Shown here: piece after piece, positions 1-6,545 of the stretch | Position numbering within the stretch: the first letter of the stretch is position 1 | Layout of the letters: each line of letters begins with the position of its first letter | NCBI GenBank assembly: GCA_025925615.1 | Contig: JAICLN010000079.1 | Coordinates: forward strand, 1 to 12,024 | Length of the DNA: 12,024 bases | Direction of reading: 5' to 3' | Origin: Actinomycetospora sp. | GTDB taxonomy: Bacteria; Actinomycetota; Actinomycetes; Mycobacteriales; Pseudonocardiaceae | The notes under the pieces: model-generated | The model's database searches: none | What the model was told of the DNA's origin: nothing | Seen by the model: the letters and a program-made list of their open reading frames with translations, nothing else | Position numbers and translations under genes: made by a program

Positions 1-359
1 CCCGGCGGGCGGCACCCGCACCGGGCCCCGCCCGCCGTCGTCGTGTGTGGGGTCCCGACAGAGCAGCTGAGTACGCCGATGGGAGGCGCCGACGCGGCCG
101 GCGTCGTCGGCGCCGTCCGGAGCTGCGACGCGCCCGGGCGACCCGTGTGTGACGAGCCCGATCGGGTGGGCCCGCCGGCCGCGACGGGCCGGTCGCGGGG
201 CCGTGGAGGCGGCGGTCACGGTCCCGCCCGGCGGCGACGGAGTGTGACGAGCGGACGTCCCTGATGACGAGCACGTATCGCAACGTGATCGACACCGGCC
301 GTGCACGGCACGGGCGTGTGTGATCTCGCCCACAAGGTCACCGAGGGTCGTCGGAGTGA
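1..359. other. Leading stretch without a supportable gene
   Basis: No reading frame here has a recognisable product. The longest open stretch on the plus strand (43-264, GTG start, 73 codons) has a Gly/Arg-rich translation, no clear ribosome binding site and no family resemblance, so I treat it as chance in very GC-rich DNA. The 11-base string GTGTGACGAGC occurs at 147-157 and again at 242-252, and a related GATGACGAGC follows at 262-271. These might be regulatory repeats of a gene to the left of the window or simply coincidence. The helicase stop codon lies at 360-362 and I see no obvious hairpin terminator just past it. Confidence 0.45.
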
Positions 360-2123
360 TCACCGCCAGGTTCGCAGCGTCGCGATGCGCTCCTCGATCT
401 GCTCGGCCGTGGCGACCGGGGTCGCCGGGCCACCGCAGGCCCGCCGGAGGTCCCCGTGGATGACGCCGTGCGGGGCGCCCGTGCGGTGGTGGTGGGCCGC
501 GACGAGCGTGTTCAGCTCGCGGCGCAGCTCCTTGAGCTTCTCGGCCGCACCGGGCTTCCTCCGGGTGGGCGGCGCCACCGGCGTCGGAACGGCCGACTTC
601 TCCTTCGCCCGTTCGTCGAGCTGCTCGCTCTGGCGCCGCCGCAGCAGTGCCCGCACCTGGTCGGGGTCGAGGAGGCCGGGCAGACCGAGGTAGTCCTGCT
701 CCTCGGCGGAGCCCGAACCGGCCGACGTGCCGAAGGAGGCACCGTCGTAGATGAGCTGGTCGAGCTCGGCGTCCGCCGAGAGCGCCTCGAAGCTGCGCTC
801 CTGCTCGCCCGGCTCGTCCTCGGTGCGGTTGGCGGCCTCGAGCAGCTCGTCGTCCAGGCCCTCCTGGGGGCGGTGGGGCTCGCCGAGCACGTGGTCGCGC
901 TGCAGCTCGAGCTCGCTCGCCAGCCCCAGCAGCGTCGGGACGCTCGGGAGGAACACCGAGGCGGTCTCCCCCGCCCGGCGCGACCGGACGAAGCGGCCGA
1001 CCGCCTGGGCGAAGAACAGCGGCGTCGACGCGCTCGTCGCGTAGACCCCGACGGCGAGCCGCGGGACGTCGACGCCCTCGCTCACCATCCGCACGGCGAC
1101 CAGCCACCGTTGCGTCGTCTCCCCGAAGGCGGCGATCCGCCCGGAGGCCTTGGGGTCGTCGGAGAGCACGACGACGGGCTCCTCGCCCGCGACCTGCCCG
1201 AGGATCTTCGCGTAGGCCTTCGCCGTGGTGTGGTCGGTGGCGATGACGAGGCCGCCGGCGTCGGGCATCCCGCCGGCGCGCAGTTGCGTCAGGCGGGTGT
1301 CGGCGGCCTGCAGGACCGCGGGCATCCAGTCGCCCTTGGGGTCGAGGGCGGTCTTCCACGCCCGCGAGGTGTGCTCGGCCGTGAGCGGCTCCCCGAGGCG
1401 GGCCGTCATCTCCTCGCCGGCGCTGGTCCGCCAGCTCGCCTGCCCGGAGTAGGCCAGGAAGACCACGGGACGCACGACGCCGTCGGCCAGCGCGTCCGCG
1501 TAGCCGTAGGAGTGGTCGGCCCGCGAGCGCAGCGCCCCGGCGGAGTCGGGCTCGTAGGTGATGAACGGGATGGGGCTGTCGTCCGAGCGGAACGGCGTCC
1601 CGGTGAGCGCGAGCCGCCGCGTCGCCCCGCCGAAGGCCTCCCGCGTCGCCTCGCCCCAGCTCTTGGCGTCCCCGGCGTGGTGGATCTCGTCGAAGATCAC
1701 CAGGGTGCGACGGCCGTCGGTGCGGTTCATGTGGAGCACCGGGTGCGCGGCGACCTGGGCGTAGGTCACGGCGACGCCGTGGAAGTCCGCCGACATCTTC
1801 CCGACCGAGTTCGAGTACTCCGGGTCGATCGCGATCCCGACGCGCGTGGCGGCCTGCGACCACTGGTGCTTGAGGTGCTCGGTGGGGCAGACGATCGTCA
1901 CCGTGTCGACGCTGCGGTCACCCAGCAGTTCGGCGGCGACCTTCAGGGCGAAGGTGGTCTTCCCCGCCCCGGGCGTCGCGACCGCGAGGAAGTCCTTCGG
2001 CCGGTCGGCGAGGTAGCGGGTCAGCGCGCGGCGCTGCCACTGGCGCAGGGGTGGTGCGGGCGGTGCCGGTCCGTCCGTCCCGGCTCGCGGGGCGGGGTTC
2101 CTGCGGGGCGCGCGCGTGGTCAT
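360..2123 (-). CDS. SF2 DEAD/DEAH-box helicase
   Basis: A superfamily 2 helicase of 587 residues, expected to couple ATP hydrolysis to remodelling of nucleic acid in the cytoplasm; the substrate is not known. From the N-terminus it shows PLRQWQRRAL (Q-motif-like, about residue 25), Walker A ATPGAGKT (49-56), the Walker B/motif II DEIHH (145-149), motif III as TGTPFR (174-179), motif V SEGVDVPRL (348-356) and motif VI QAVGRFVR (373-380). The DEIHH box and the QAVGR form resemble the XPB/type III restriction-subunit branch more than RNA DEAD-box enzymes. The C-terminal third is charged and low in complexity, with a conserved-looking end. I chose ATG 2123 because GGAGGG lies just upstream and residues before it are Pro/Arg-rich. 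The frame stays open to 2201, so a longer start is possible. It lies 109 bases behind the DUF3039 gene, on the same strand, probably one transcription unit. Confidence 0.88.
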   Translation of the reverse strand: MTTRAPRRNPAPRAGTDGPAPPAPPLRQWQRRALTRYLADRPKDFLAVATPGAGKTTFALKVAAELLGDRSVDTVTIVCPTEHLKHQWSQAATRVGIAIDPEYSNSVGKMSADFHGVAVTYAQVAAHPVLHMNRTDGRRTLVIFDEIHHAGDAKSWGEATREAFGGATRRLALTGTPFRSDDSPIPFITYEPDSAGALRSRADHSYGYADALADGVVRPVVFLAYSGQASWRTSAGEEMTARLGEPLTAEHTSRAWKTALDPKGDWMPAVLQAADTRLTQLRAGGMPDAGGLVIATDHTTAKAYAKILGQVAGEEPVVVLSDDPKASGRIAAFGETTQRWLVAVRMVSEGVDVPRLAVGVYATSASTPLFFAQAVGRFVRSRRAGETASVFLPSVPTLLGLASELELQRDHVLGEPHRPQEGLDDELLEAANRTEDEPGEQERSFEALSADAELDQLIYDGASFGTSAGSGSAEEQDYLGLPGLLDPDQVRALLRRRQSEQLDERAKEKSAVPTPVAPPTRRKPGAAEKLKELRRELNTLVAAHHHRTGAPHGVIHGDLRRACGGPATPVATAEQIEERIATLRTWR

Positions 2124-2232
2124 GACCCTCCGGGGCGGGACGTGGCCAGGGGCACCCGGCGTCGGGCGCCGCGTGGGCGGGGCCGCGGGGACGGCCCGCA
2201 CGGTGGCGGGGGGCGGTGGGCGGAGGACCGCC

Positions 2233-2481
2233 CTACTCGTCGTCGCCGCCGCGGGGGAGCTTCGCGAAGATCTCTTTGCACTTCGGGCAGACGGGCGAGC
2301 CGGGCTTCGGCGAGCGCGTCACCGGGAAGGTCTCCCCGCACAGCGCGACGACCATCGTGCCGGTCACGGCACTCTCCGCCACCTTGTCCTTGCGGACGTA
2401 GTGGAACATCTTCGGGTCGTCGTCCGTCGTGCGGTCCGTGCCCTCCGGGCGGACGTCGGGAAGCACTGCGGTCTGGCTCAT
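2233..2481 (-). CDS. DUF3039 family small Cys-rich protein
   Basis: An 82-residue soluble protein that I recognise as the actinobacterial DUF3039 family, function unknown. The key visible feature is one histidine and three cysteines: H27 (in MFHYVRKDK), C48 (ALCGE) and the pair C65/C68 in CPKC. This H...C...CxxC spacing looks like a small zinc site, which is inference from the residues. The first 22 residues are likely disordered. The chosen start is ATG 2481 (MSQTAVLP). An in-frame GTG at 2499 would add six residues and cannot be excluded, as the GGAG before the ATG is closely spaced. The DUF3099 gene is upstream and the helicase gene downstream, all on the minus strand, a gene order I know as common in actinobacteria. 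Confidence 0.85.
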   Translation of the reverse strand: MSQTAVLPDVRPEGTDRTTDDDPKMFHYVRKDKVAESAVTGTMVVALCGETFPVTRSPKPGSPVCPKCKEIFAKLPRGGDDE

Positions 2482-2557
2482 GACTCCATGATGCCCCACG
2501 GACCCGCGTCCGGTGTGGGCATCCCCGGGGATCCGCCCGACCGCCGGAGCGGGGAGG

Positions 2558-2980
2558 TCACCCGTCGGTGCCGGTGCGCGGCGGGTCGTGATCCGCGGTG
2601 TCCTGCTGCTCCTGACGGGGGCCGTCGGTGCGGTGCGAGCGCGCGTCGAGGACCTGCGCGGCCTCGATGATCCGCGCGTCGCTGACCTCCGGGATCGCGG
2701 TGCGCTCGGGCCGGTAGCGGTTGACCTTGCCCGCCTTCTTCGGCAACCGGTCGTTGGCGATCAGCACCGCGACCCACGGCAGCGGCACCGACAGCACGAT
2801 CAGCCCGACCGCGATCCACGCGTTGCCGAAGGCCATGTAGGACAGGCCCGCCAGCAGCAGGCACGGGATGCGGCACGCCATGAGGATCGAGTACCGCCGC
2901 TTGCGCGCGGCGAACTCGTCGTCGAACGAGACCTGGGCCTCGGTGATGAGGACCGGGACGTCGTCGTCACGCCGGCTCAC
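2558..2980 (-). CDS. DUF3099 family two-helix membrane protein
   Basis: A 140-residue membrane protein matching the actinobacterial DUF3099 family, function unknown. A short charged N-terminus (SRRDDDVPVLITEAQVSFD) leads to two hydrophobic segments at about 31-51 and 54-75. A conserved-looking basic stretch follows (NDRLPKKAGKVNRYRPE, 77-92), and the end is hydrophilic and acidic with many Gln, Asp and His. The GTG at 2980 is chosen because AGGAGG sits seven bases upstream, one of the best ribosome binding sites in the window. The open frame continues upstream to 3037 but lacks such a site there. It is the first gene of the probable DUF3099-DUF3039-helicase unit, with 76 bases to the next gene. 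Confidence 0.85.
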   Translation of the reverse strand: MSRRDDDVPVLITEAQVSFDDEFAARKRRYSILMACRIPCLLLAGLSYMAFGNAWIAVGLIVLSVPLPWVAVLIANDRLPKKAGKVNRYRPERTAIPEVSDARIIEAAQVLDARSHRTDGPRQEQQDTADHDPPRTGTDG

Positions 2981-3075
2981 GACACCACCTCCTCTCACCA
3001 CTGTCCCACTCCGGGTCCCCGCAGGCACGCCGATCACACACGATCGGATCGAGCGTCGGTGCGGCCCCGGACACG

Positions 3076-3117
3076 CGACGGCCCCCGGGGCGGCGAGAGG
3101 TGTCCCGGGGGCCGTCG
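3076..3117 (-). terminator. Strong hairpin after the metal ATPase gene
   Basis: A perfect 14-bp stem, CGACGGCCCCCGGG (3076-3089) against CCCGGGGGCCGTCG (3104-3117), with a 14-base loop. It lies 124 bases past the ATPase stop and 95 bases before the DUF3099 start, both on the minus strand, so it most likely ends the ATPase transcript. There is no T-run after it, which is usual in actinobacteria. The rest of the 260-base gap (2981-3240) shows no gene. Confidence 0.55.
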
Positions 3118-3240
3118 GCGGGTGCGGTGGTCGAGCTGGTCGGAACGATCACCGCGCGATCGGGAGGGCTCCTCCGGTCCTCCGGCGCCTCGTCGGGTGC
3201 GCGGTGGTGGACCGGGGGCGCGGCGACGGAACACCCGCCG

Positions 3241-5217
3241 TCAGGAGCGCGGGCCCCGCAGCAGCCGCAGCCCGTTGAGCGCGACGAGGATCGTGGACCC
3301 CTCGTGCCCCGCGACCCCGAGTGCCAACGGCAGGTGACCGACCAGGTCCCAGGTGACGAGACCCGCGATGAGGACACTCGCGATCGCCAGGTTCGCGACC
3401 ACGGTGCGGCGGGCCCGGCGCCCGAGGTCGAGCAGCCAGGGCAGCCGCCGCAGGCCGCCGTCGAGCACGACGACGTCGGCGGCCCGGACCGTGAGCTCCA
3501 CCCCGTGCATCGCGATCCCGACGTCCCCGACCGCCAGCGCCGGCGCGTCGTTCACCCCGTCCCCGACGACGGCGACGGTGCGGCCGGCGGCCCGCAGGTC
3601 CTCGACCACCCCGGCCTTGTCCTCGGGGAGCAGGCCCGCCCGGACGTCCACCACACCGAGGCGCTCGGCGACCGCCGCCGCGGCGCGGGGCTGGTCGCCG
3701 GTGGCCAGCACCGGGGGGACGGCCGTCCGGGCGGCGAGCCCGGCGACGACGTCGGGCGCCTCGGCGCGGACCGTGTCGGAGAGGACGAGGACGCCGAGCG
3801 GCCGGTCCGCGTCGAGGTCGGTGACGACGACGACCGTGTCGCCCCGGGGCTCGGCCCGCGCGACGGCCGACGCGAGGTCCGGCCCGGCGTCCCGTGCGAG
3901 GTCGGCGTCCGGCCGGCCGACCTCGACCAGCCGTCCGTCGATTCGCCCCCGCACACCGGCCCCTGCCCTGGCCACGAACCCGCTCACCGGCGGCACGGGC
4001 AGGCCCCGCTCGCGGGCCGCGCCCGCCACCGCCCGGCCCAGCGGGTGCTCGCTCGGCCCCTCCACCGCGGCGGCCAGCGCGAGGAGGGCGTCGTCGTCCC
4101 CGTCGGCCGCGGTCACCGACACCACCCGCGGGGCGCCGAGCGTGAGGGTCCCGGTCTTGTCGAGCACGACGGCGTCGACCGCGCCGAGCCGCTCCATCAC
4201 CGGCGCCGAGCGCACGAGCAGGCCCCGGCGCCCGGCGTTCGCCACCGCGGCGAGCAGCGGCGGCATCGTCGCGAGGACCACCGCGCACGGCGAGGCGACG
4301 ATCATGAAGGTCATCGCGCGGAGCAGGGCCGCGTCGAGCGACGAGCCGGCCAGGAGCGGGACCGCGAACACGGCGAGCGTCACGACGACGACGCCGACCG
4401 AGTACCGCTGCTCGACCGTCTCGACGATCCGCTGCGTGCGGGCCTTCGTCCGGGACGCCTCCTCGACCAGCGCCGCGATCCGGGCGACCACCGACTCCGC
4501 CGCCGGCCGCACCACCCGCACGCGCAGCGCGCCGCCGCTGGCCACCGTGCCGGCGTAGACCTCGCTCCCGGGCGTCTTCGCCACCGACAGCGGCTCGCCC
4601 GTGATGCTCGCCTGGTCGACCTCGGCGGCCCCGGTGACCACGACGCCGTCGGCCGCGATCGCCTCGCCCGGGCGGACCGCGAGCACGTCGTCGACCACCA
4701 GCGCCTCGGCCTCGACGTCCTCGCCGTCGTCGTCGTGACCGTCGTGGGCGCGGCACCGCCGCGCCCGGGTCGGCGCCAGGGCCAGCAGGCCCCCGACGGA
4801 CTCCTCGGTCCGCGCCGTCGCCCACGCCTCGAGCGCCCCCGACGTCGCGAAGATGACGATCAGGAGCGCCCCGTCGACGACCTGCCCGATCGCCGCCGCG
4901 CCGAGGGCGGCGACGACCATGAGGAGGTCGACGTCGAGGGTGCGCCCCCGCAGCGCGCGCAGCCCCTCGAGGGCGGGCTCCCACCCTCCGGCGACGTAGC
5001 AGACCGCGAGCAGCGGGGCCCACGCCCAGGCCGACACCCCGAGCAGCACCAGCAGGCCCCCGACGAGGAACGTGACGAGCGCGAGGCCGGCCCACCGCGC
5101 CTCGGGCAGCCGGGCGAGGGTCGCGAGCGCCGAGGAGCGGCCGGGGGCCGGTGAGGGCGTGGGACCGGCAGCGGTCCGGGTCTCGGTGATCGACACCCCG
5201 CCACGGTACACAGACAT
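3241..5217 (-). CDS. P1B-4-type heavy-metal exporting P-type ATPase (CtpJ/CoaT-like)
   Basis: An ATP-driven metal efflux pump of 658 residues in the cytoplasmic membrane. It shows actuator motif TGEP (206-209), the ion-path triplet SPC (309-311), phosphorylation site DKTGT with D353, nucleotide-binding EHP (390-392), TGD (506-508), GDGVND (552-557) and HEGST (638-642) in the last membrane region. SPC together with HEGST is the mark of the P1B-4 subgroup (CtpD, CtpJ, CoaT), known for Co2+, Fe2+ and sometimes Ni2+ export; CPC pumps for Cu, Zn or Cd differ. There is no N-terminal HMA domain, as in many P1B-4 pumps. A His/Asp-rich loop (CRAHDGHDDDGED, 155-167) lies before the actuator domain and may bind metal. 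Membrane segments fall near 42-76, 94-128, 272-330 and 605-650. The ATG at 5217 lies inside the operator and has no clear ribosome binding site, which fits a leaderless transcript; an in-frame GTG at 5196 is an alternative. It diverges from an NmtR-like sensor, so cobalt or nickel is the likely substrate. Confidence 0.93.
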   Translation of the reverse strand: MSVYRGGVSITETRTAAGPTPSPAPGRSSALATLARLPEARWAGLALVTFLVGGLLVLLGVSAWAWAPLLAVCYVAGGWEPALEGLRALRGRTLDVDLLMVVAALGAAAIGQVVDGALLIVIFATSGALEAWATARTEESVGGLLALAPTRARRCRAHDGHDDDGEDVEAEALVVDDVLAVRPGEAIAADGVVVTGAAEVDQASITGEPLSVAKTPGSEVYAGTVASGGALRVRVVRPAAESVVARIAALVEEASRTKARTQRIVETVEQRYSVGVVVVTLAVFAVPLLAGSSLDAALLRAMTFMIVASPCAVVLATMPPLLAAVANAGRRGLLVRSAPVMERLGAVDAVVLDKTGTLTLGAPRVVSVTAADGDDDALLALAAAVEGPSEHPLGRAVAGAARERGLPVPPVSGFVARAGAGVRGRIDGRLVEVGRPDADLARDAGPDLASAVARAEPRGDTVVVVTDLDADRPLGVLVLSDTVRAEAPDVVAGLAARTAVPPVLATGDQPRAAAAVAERLGVVDVRAGLLPEDKAGVVEDLRAAGRTVAVVGDGVNDAPALAVGDVGIAMHGVELTVRAADVVVLDGGLRRLPWLLDLGRRARRTVVANLAIASVLIAGLVTWDLVGHLPLALGVAGHEGSTILVALNGLRLLRGPRS

Positions 5218-5242
5218 GAAAGGGCGTTCATACTTTCATGTC
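5213..5242. promoter_or_regulatory. Inverted-repeat operator between metal ATPase and nmtR-like gene
   Basis: A perfect 10-bp inverted repeat GACATGAAAG (5213-5222) and CTTTCATGTC (5233-5242), separated by 10 bases. Inside it is a second, tighter repeat ATGAA-N6-TTCAT (5216-5231), the form known for ArsR/SmtB-family operators. It lies between the divergent ATPase and ArsR-type genes and covers the ATPase ATG at 5217. On the minus strand TATGAA (5227-5232) could be a -10 box with transcription starting at or near that ATG. Metal-free repressor bound here would block both promoters. Two overlapping registers of the TTCAT half-site could allow two dimers. Confidence 0.8.
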
Positions 5243-5274
5243 TCACCAACCGCTCAGATGAGTACGCTCCCGCC

Positions 5275-5643
5275 ATGGGTCACGGCACCGACGGGACGGT
5301 CCCGACCATCGCGTCAGCGCAGGCCGTCGACGCCGTCGCCCGCACCATGCACGCCCTGTCGACGCCCAGCCGGGTGCGCCTGCTCCTGCGGCTGCGCACC
5401 GGGCCACGGACGGTGGGCGAGCTGGTCGACGACGTCGCGATGGAGCAGTCCGCGGTGTCCCACCAACTGCGCGTGCTGCGCCACCTCGGGCTCGTCGTCG
5501 GCGAGCGCGACGGCCGCCAGATCCGCTACCGGCTGCACGACGACCACGTCGCCCAGCTCCTCGACGAGGCCGTCTTCCACGTCGAGCACCTCACCTCGGG
5601 CCCCGGAGACGACTGGGACGGGCGCGGGTCAGAAGAGCCCTGA
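5275..5643 (+). CDS. nmtR: ArsR/SmtB-family nickel/cobalt-sensing repressor, NmtR-like
   Basis: A 122-residue winged-helix metal sensor closely resembling Mycobacterium tuberculosis NmtR. The recognition helix region MEQSAVSHQLRVLR (56-69) matches what I know of NmtR almost residue for residue. Candidate metal ligands are D89, H91, H102 and H105, at the spacing of the NmtR alpha-5 ligands (Asp91, His93, His104, His107). The start MGHG also agrees with NmtR, whose N-terminal Gly-His helps bind Ni. The ATG at 5275 is therefore well supported by the protein even though no strong ribosome binding site is visible. Expected role: represses itself and the divergent P1B-4 ATPase until Ni2+ or Co2+ binds, giving metal-induced efflux. 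Its C-terminal tail is acidic and shorter in His than NmtR. It is convergent with cobF, with a palindromic element between them. Confidence 0.93.
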   Translation: MGHGTDGTVPTIASAQAVDAVARTMHALSTPSRVRLLLRLRTGPRTVGELVDDVAMEQSAVSHQLRVLRHLGLVVGERDGRQIRYRLHDDHVAQLLDEAVFHVEHLTSGPGDDWDGRGSEEP

Positions 5644-5674
5644 CCGGCCCTCGGGCAGGCCACCTGCCGTCACG

Positions 5675-5749
5675 GGTGACCTCCGGTCCGGTGAGCACTT
5701 TCCGGGGCTATAGCCCCGGAAAGTGCTCACGGGCGCGCAGCGCACCTAC
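5675..5749. repeat. Dispersed palindromic element, copy A
   Basis: About 75 bases between the convergent nmtR-like gene and cobF. The right arm, read on the minus strand from 5749, starts with GTAGGTGCGCTGCGCG and runs into GTGAGCACTTTCCGGGG. Its TAG (5748-5746) is the cobF stop codon. The 36 bases 5714-5749 match 9362-9397 of copy B at 35 of 36 positions, the one difference being at 5732 (g) versus 9380 (a). The left arm (5675-5707) also resembles copy B's left arm: both contain CTCCGG and then GTG-GCAC-TTCCGGGG. Two similar elements at two convergent junctions argue against chance; the exact left boundary is uncertain. Confidence 0.75.
5691..5730. terminator. Perfect 40-bp palindrome, probable bidirectional terminator
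   Basis: GTGAGCACTTTCCGGGGCTA (5691-5710) is followed directly by its exact reverse complement (5711-5730). In RNA it would form a long stem with a tiny TATA turn in either direction. Lying between the stops of two convergent genes (5643 and 5746), it suits transcription termination from both sides. There is no U-run. It is the core of repeat copy A. Confidence 0.7.
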
Positions 5750-6504
5750 AGGCGCAACAGGTAGGTGTCCATGATCCAGCCCTTGCGCTCCCGCAGCTCA
5801 GCGCGCCGCCGGAGGATGTCGTCGCGCACGTCGCCGAGCCGACCGCTGATCAGCGCCTCGTCCGGGGTGCCGAGGTAGGCGCCCCAGTAGACGGTCGCGT
5901 CGTCGGGGGCGGAGTCGACGCCATGGGAGTCCGCGCCGTCGAGCATGACCACCAGGTCGGCGCGCTCCGTCGGCGTCCCGGCGATCACCTGACGGGCCGG
6001 GGTGACCGCCACCGGCCGGCCGGTCCGGGTCATCGTCACCCGGTGGGCCGCGGTGAGCGCCGCGGGCGCGGAGATGCCCGGGATCACCGTCCAGGAGATC
6101 GCGACGTTCCCCCGCTCCGCGATCCGCTCGACGGTGTCGACGGTGCCGTCGTAGATCCCCGGGTCCCCCCACGCCAGCAGGGCGACGGACCCGCCGTCGG
6201 GAACCTCCGTCGCGATGAGCTCCTCGTAGAGCGCGAGCCGTTCGTCGCGCCACTCCTGGGTCGTCTGCAGGTAGTGGCCCTCCTCGGTGGTCCCCCGCTC
6301 GCGGTGGGCGTCCTGCCGGCGCACGACCGTCGCCTGCGGCGCGAACCGGGCCGCGATGTCGGCCCGGGCGTCGGTGAGCTCGTCGGCGGCGCCGCGCTTG
6401 GCGAGCAGCAGCACGACGTCGACGGAGCCGAGGACCTCGACGGCGTCGAGGGTGAGGTGTCCCGGGGAGCCGGCGCCGATGCCGACGACGTGCACGGTGC
6501 GCAT
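5746..6504 (-). CDS. cobF: Precorrin-6A synthase (deacetylating)
   Basis: A 252-residue S-adenosylmethionine-dependent tetrapyrrole methylase of the aerobic cobalamin pathway. CobF methylates C-1 of precorrin-5 with loss of the acetyl group, giving precorrin-6A. Visible marks are the N-terminal GIGAGSPGHLTLD (8-20), WGDPGIYDGT (112-121), IPGISAPAALTAAHR (141-155) and the typical CobF end GWIMDTYLL (242-250); the length is normal for the family. ATG 6504 gives a start that fits family N-termini, with a weak GGTGGGATG upstream. The gene stands apart from other cob genes in this window. It diverges from prpB with only 41 bases between the starts, so their promoters must overlap or lie within the genes. 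Its stop codon lies in a dispersed palindromic element. The nearby Ni/Co sensor and pump suggest a cobalt-related neighbourhood, which is inference. Confidence 0.93.
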   Translation of the reverse strand: MRTVHVVGIGAGSPGHLTLDAVEVLGSVDVVLLLAKRGAADELTDARADIAARFAPQATVVRRQDAHRERGTTEEGHYLQTTQEWRDERLALYEELIATEVPDGGSVALLAWGDPGIYDGTVDTVERIAERGNVAISWTVIPGISAPAALTAAHRVTMTRTGRPVAVTPARQVIAGTPTERADLVVMLDGADSHGVDSAPDDATVYWGAYLGTPDEALISGRLGDVRDDILRRRAELRERKGWIMDTYLLRL

Positions 6505-6545
6505 GACGACATCCCACCACCGACGCGCCGGAGGACGATGGCACC

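Noticed and set aside
43..264. Short 73-codon plus-strand frame
   Set aside because: No ribosome binding site, no recognisable sequence and Gly/Arg-rich composition.
456..2483. Long plus-strand open frame of 675 codons opposite the helicase
   Set aside because: It is antisense to a gene with clear SF2 motifs, its translation is Arg/Gly/Pro-rich without domains, and long antisense frames are expected in such GC-rich DNA.
3149..5095. Minus-strand open frame of 648 codons in a second frame of the ATPase
   Set aside because: It is almost entirely Arg, Gly and Ala, typical of an out-of-frame reading of a GC-rich gene.
3100..5154. Plus-strand open frame of 684 codons opposite the metal ATPase
   Set aside because: The ATPase frame holds all P-type motifs in order; the antisense product is low-complexity Arg/Asp/His-rich text with no family likeness.
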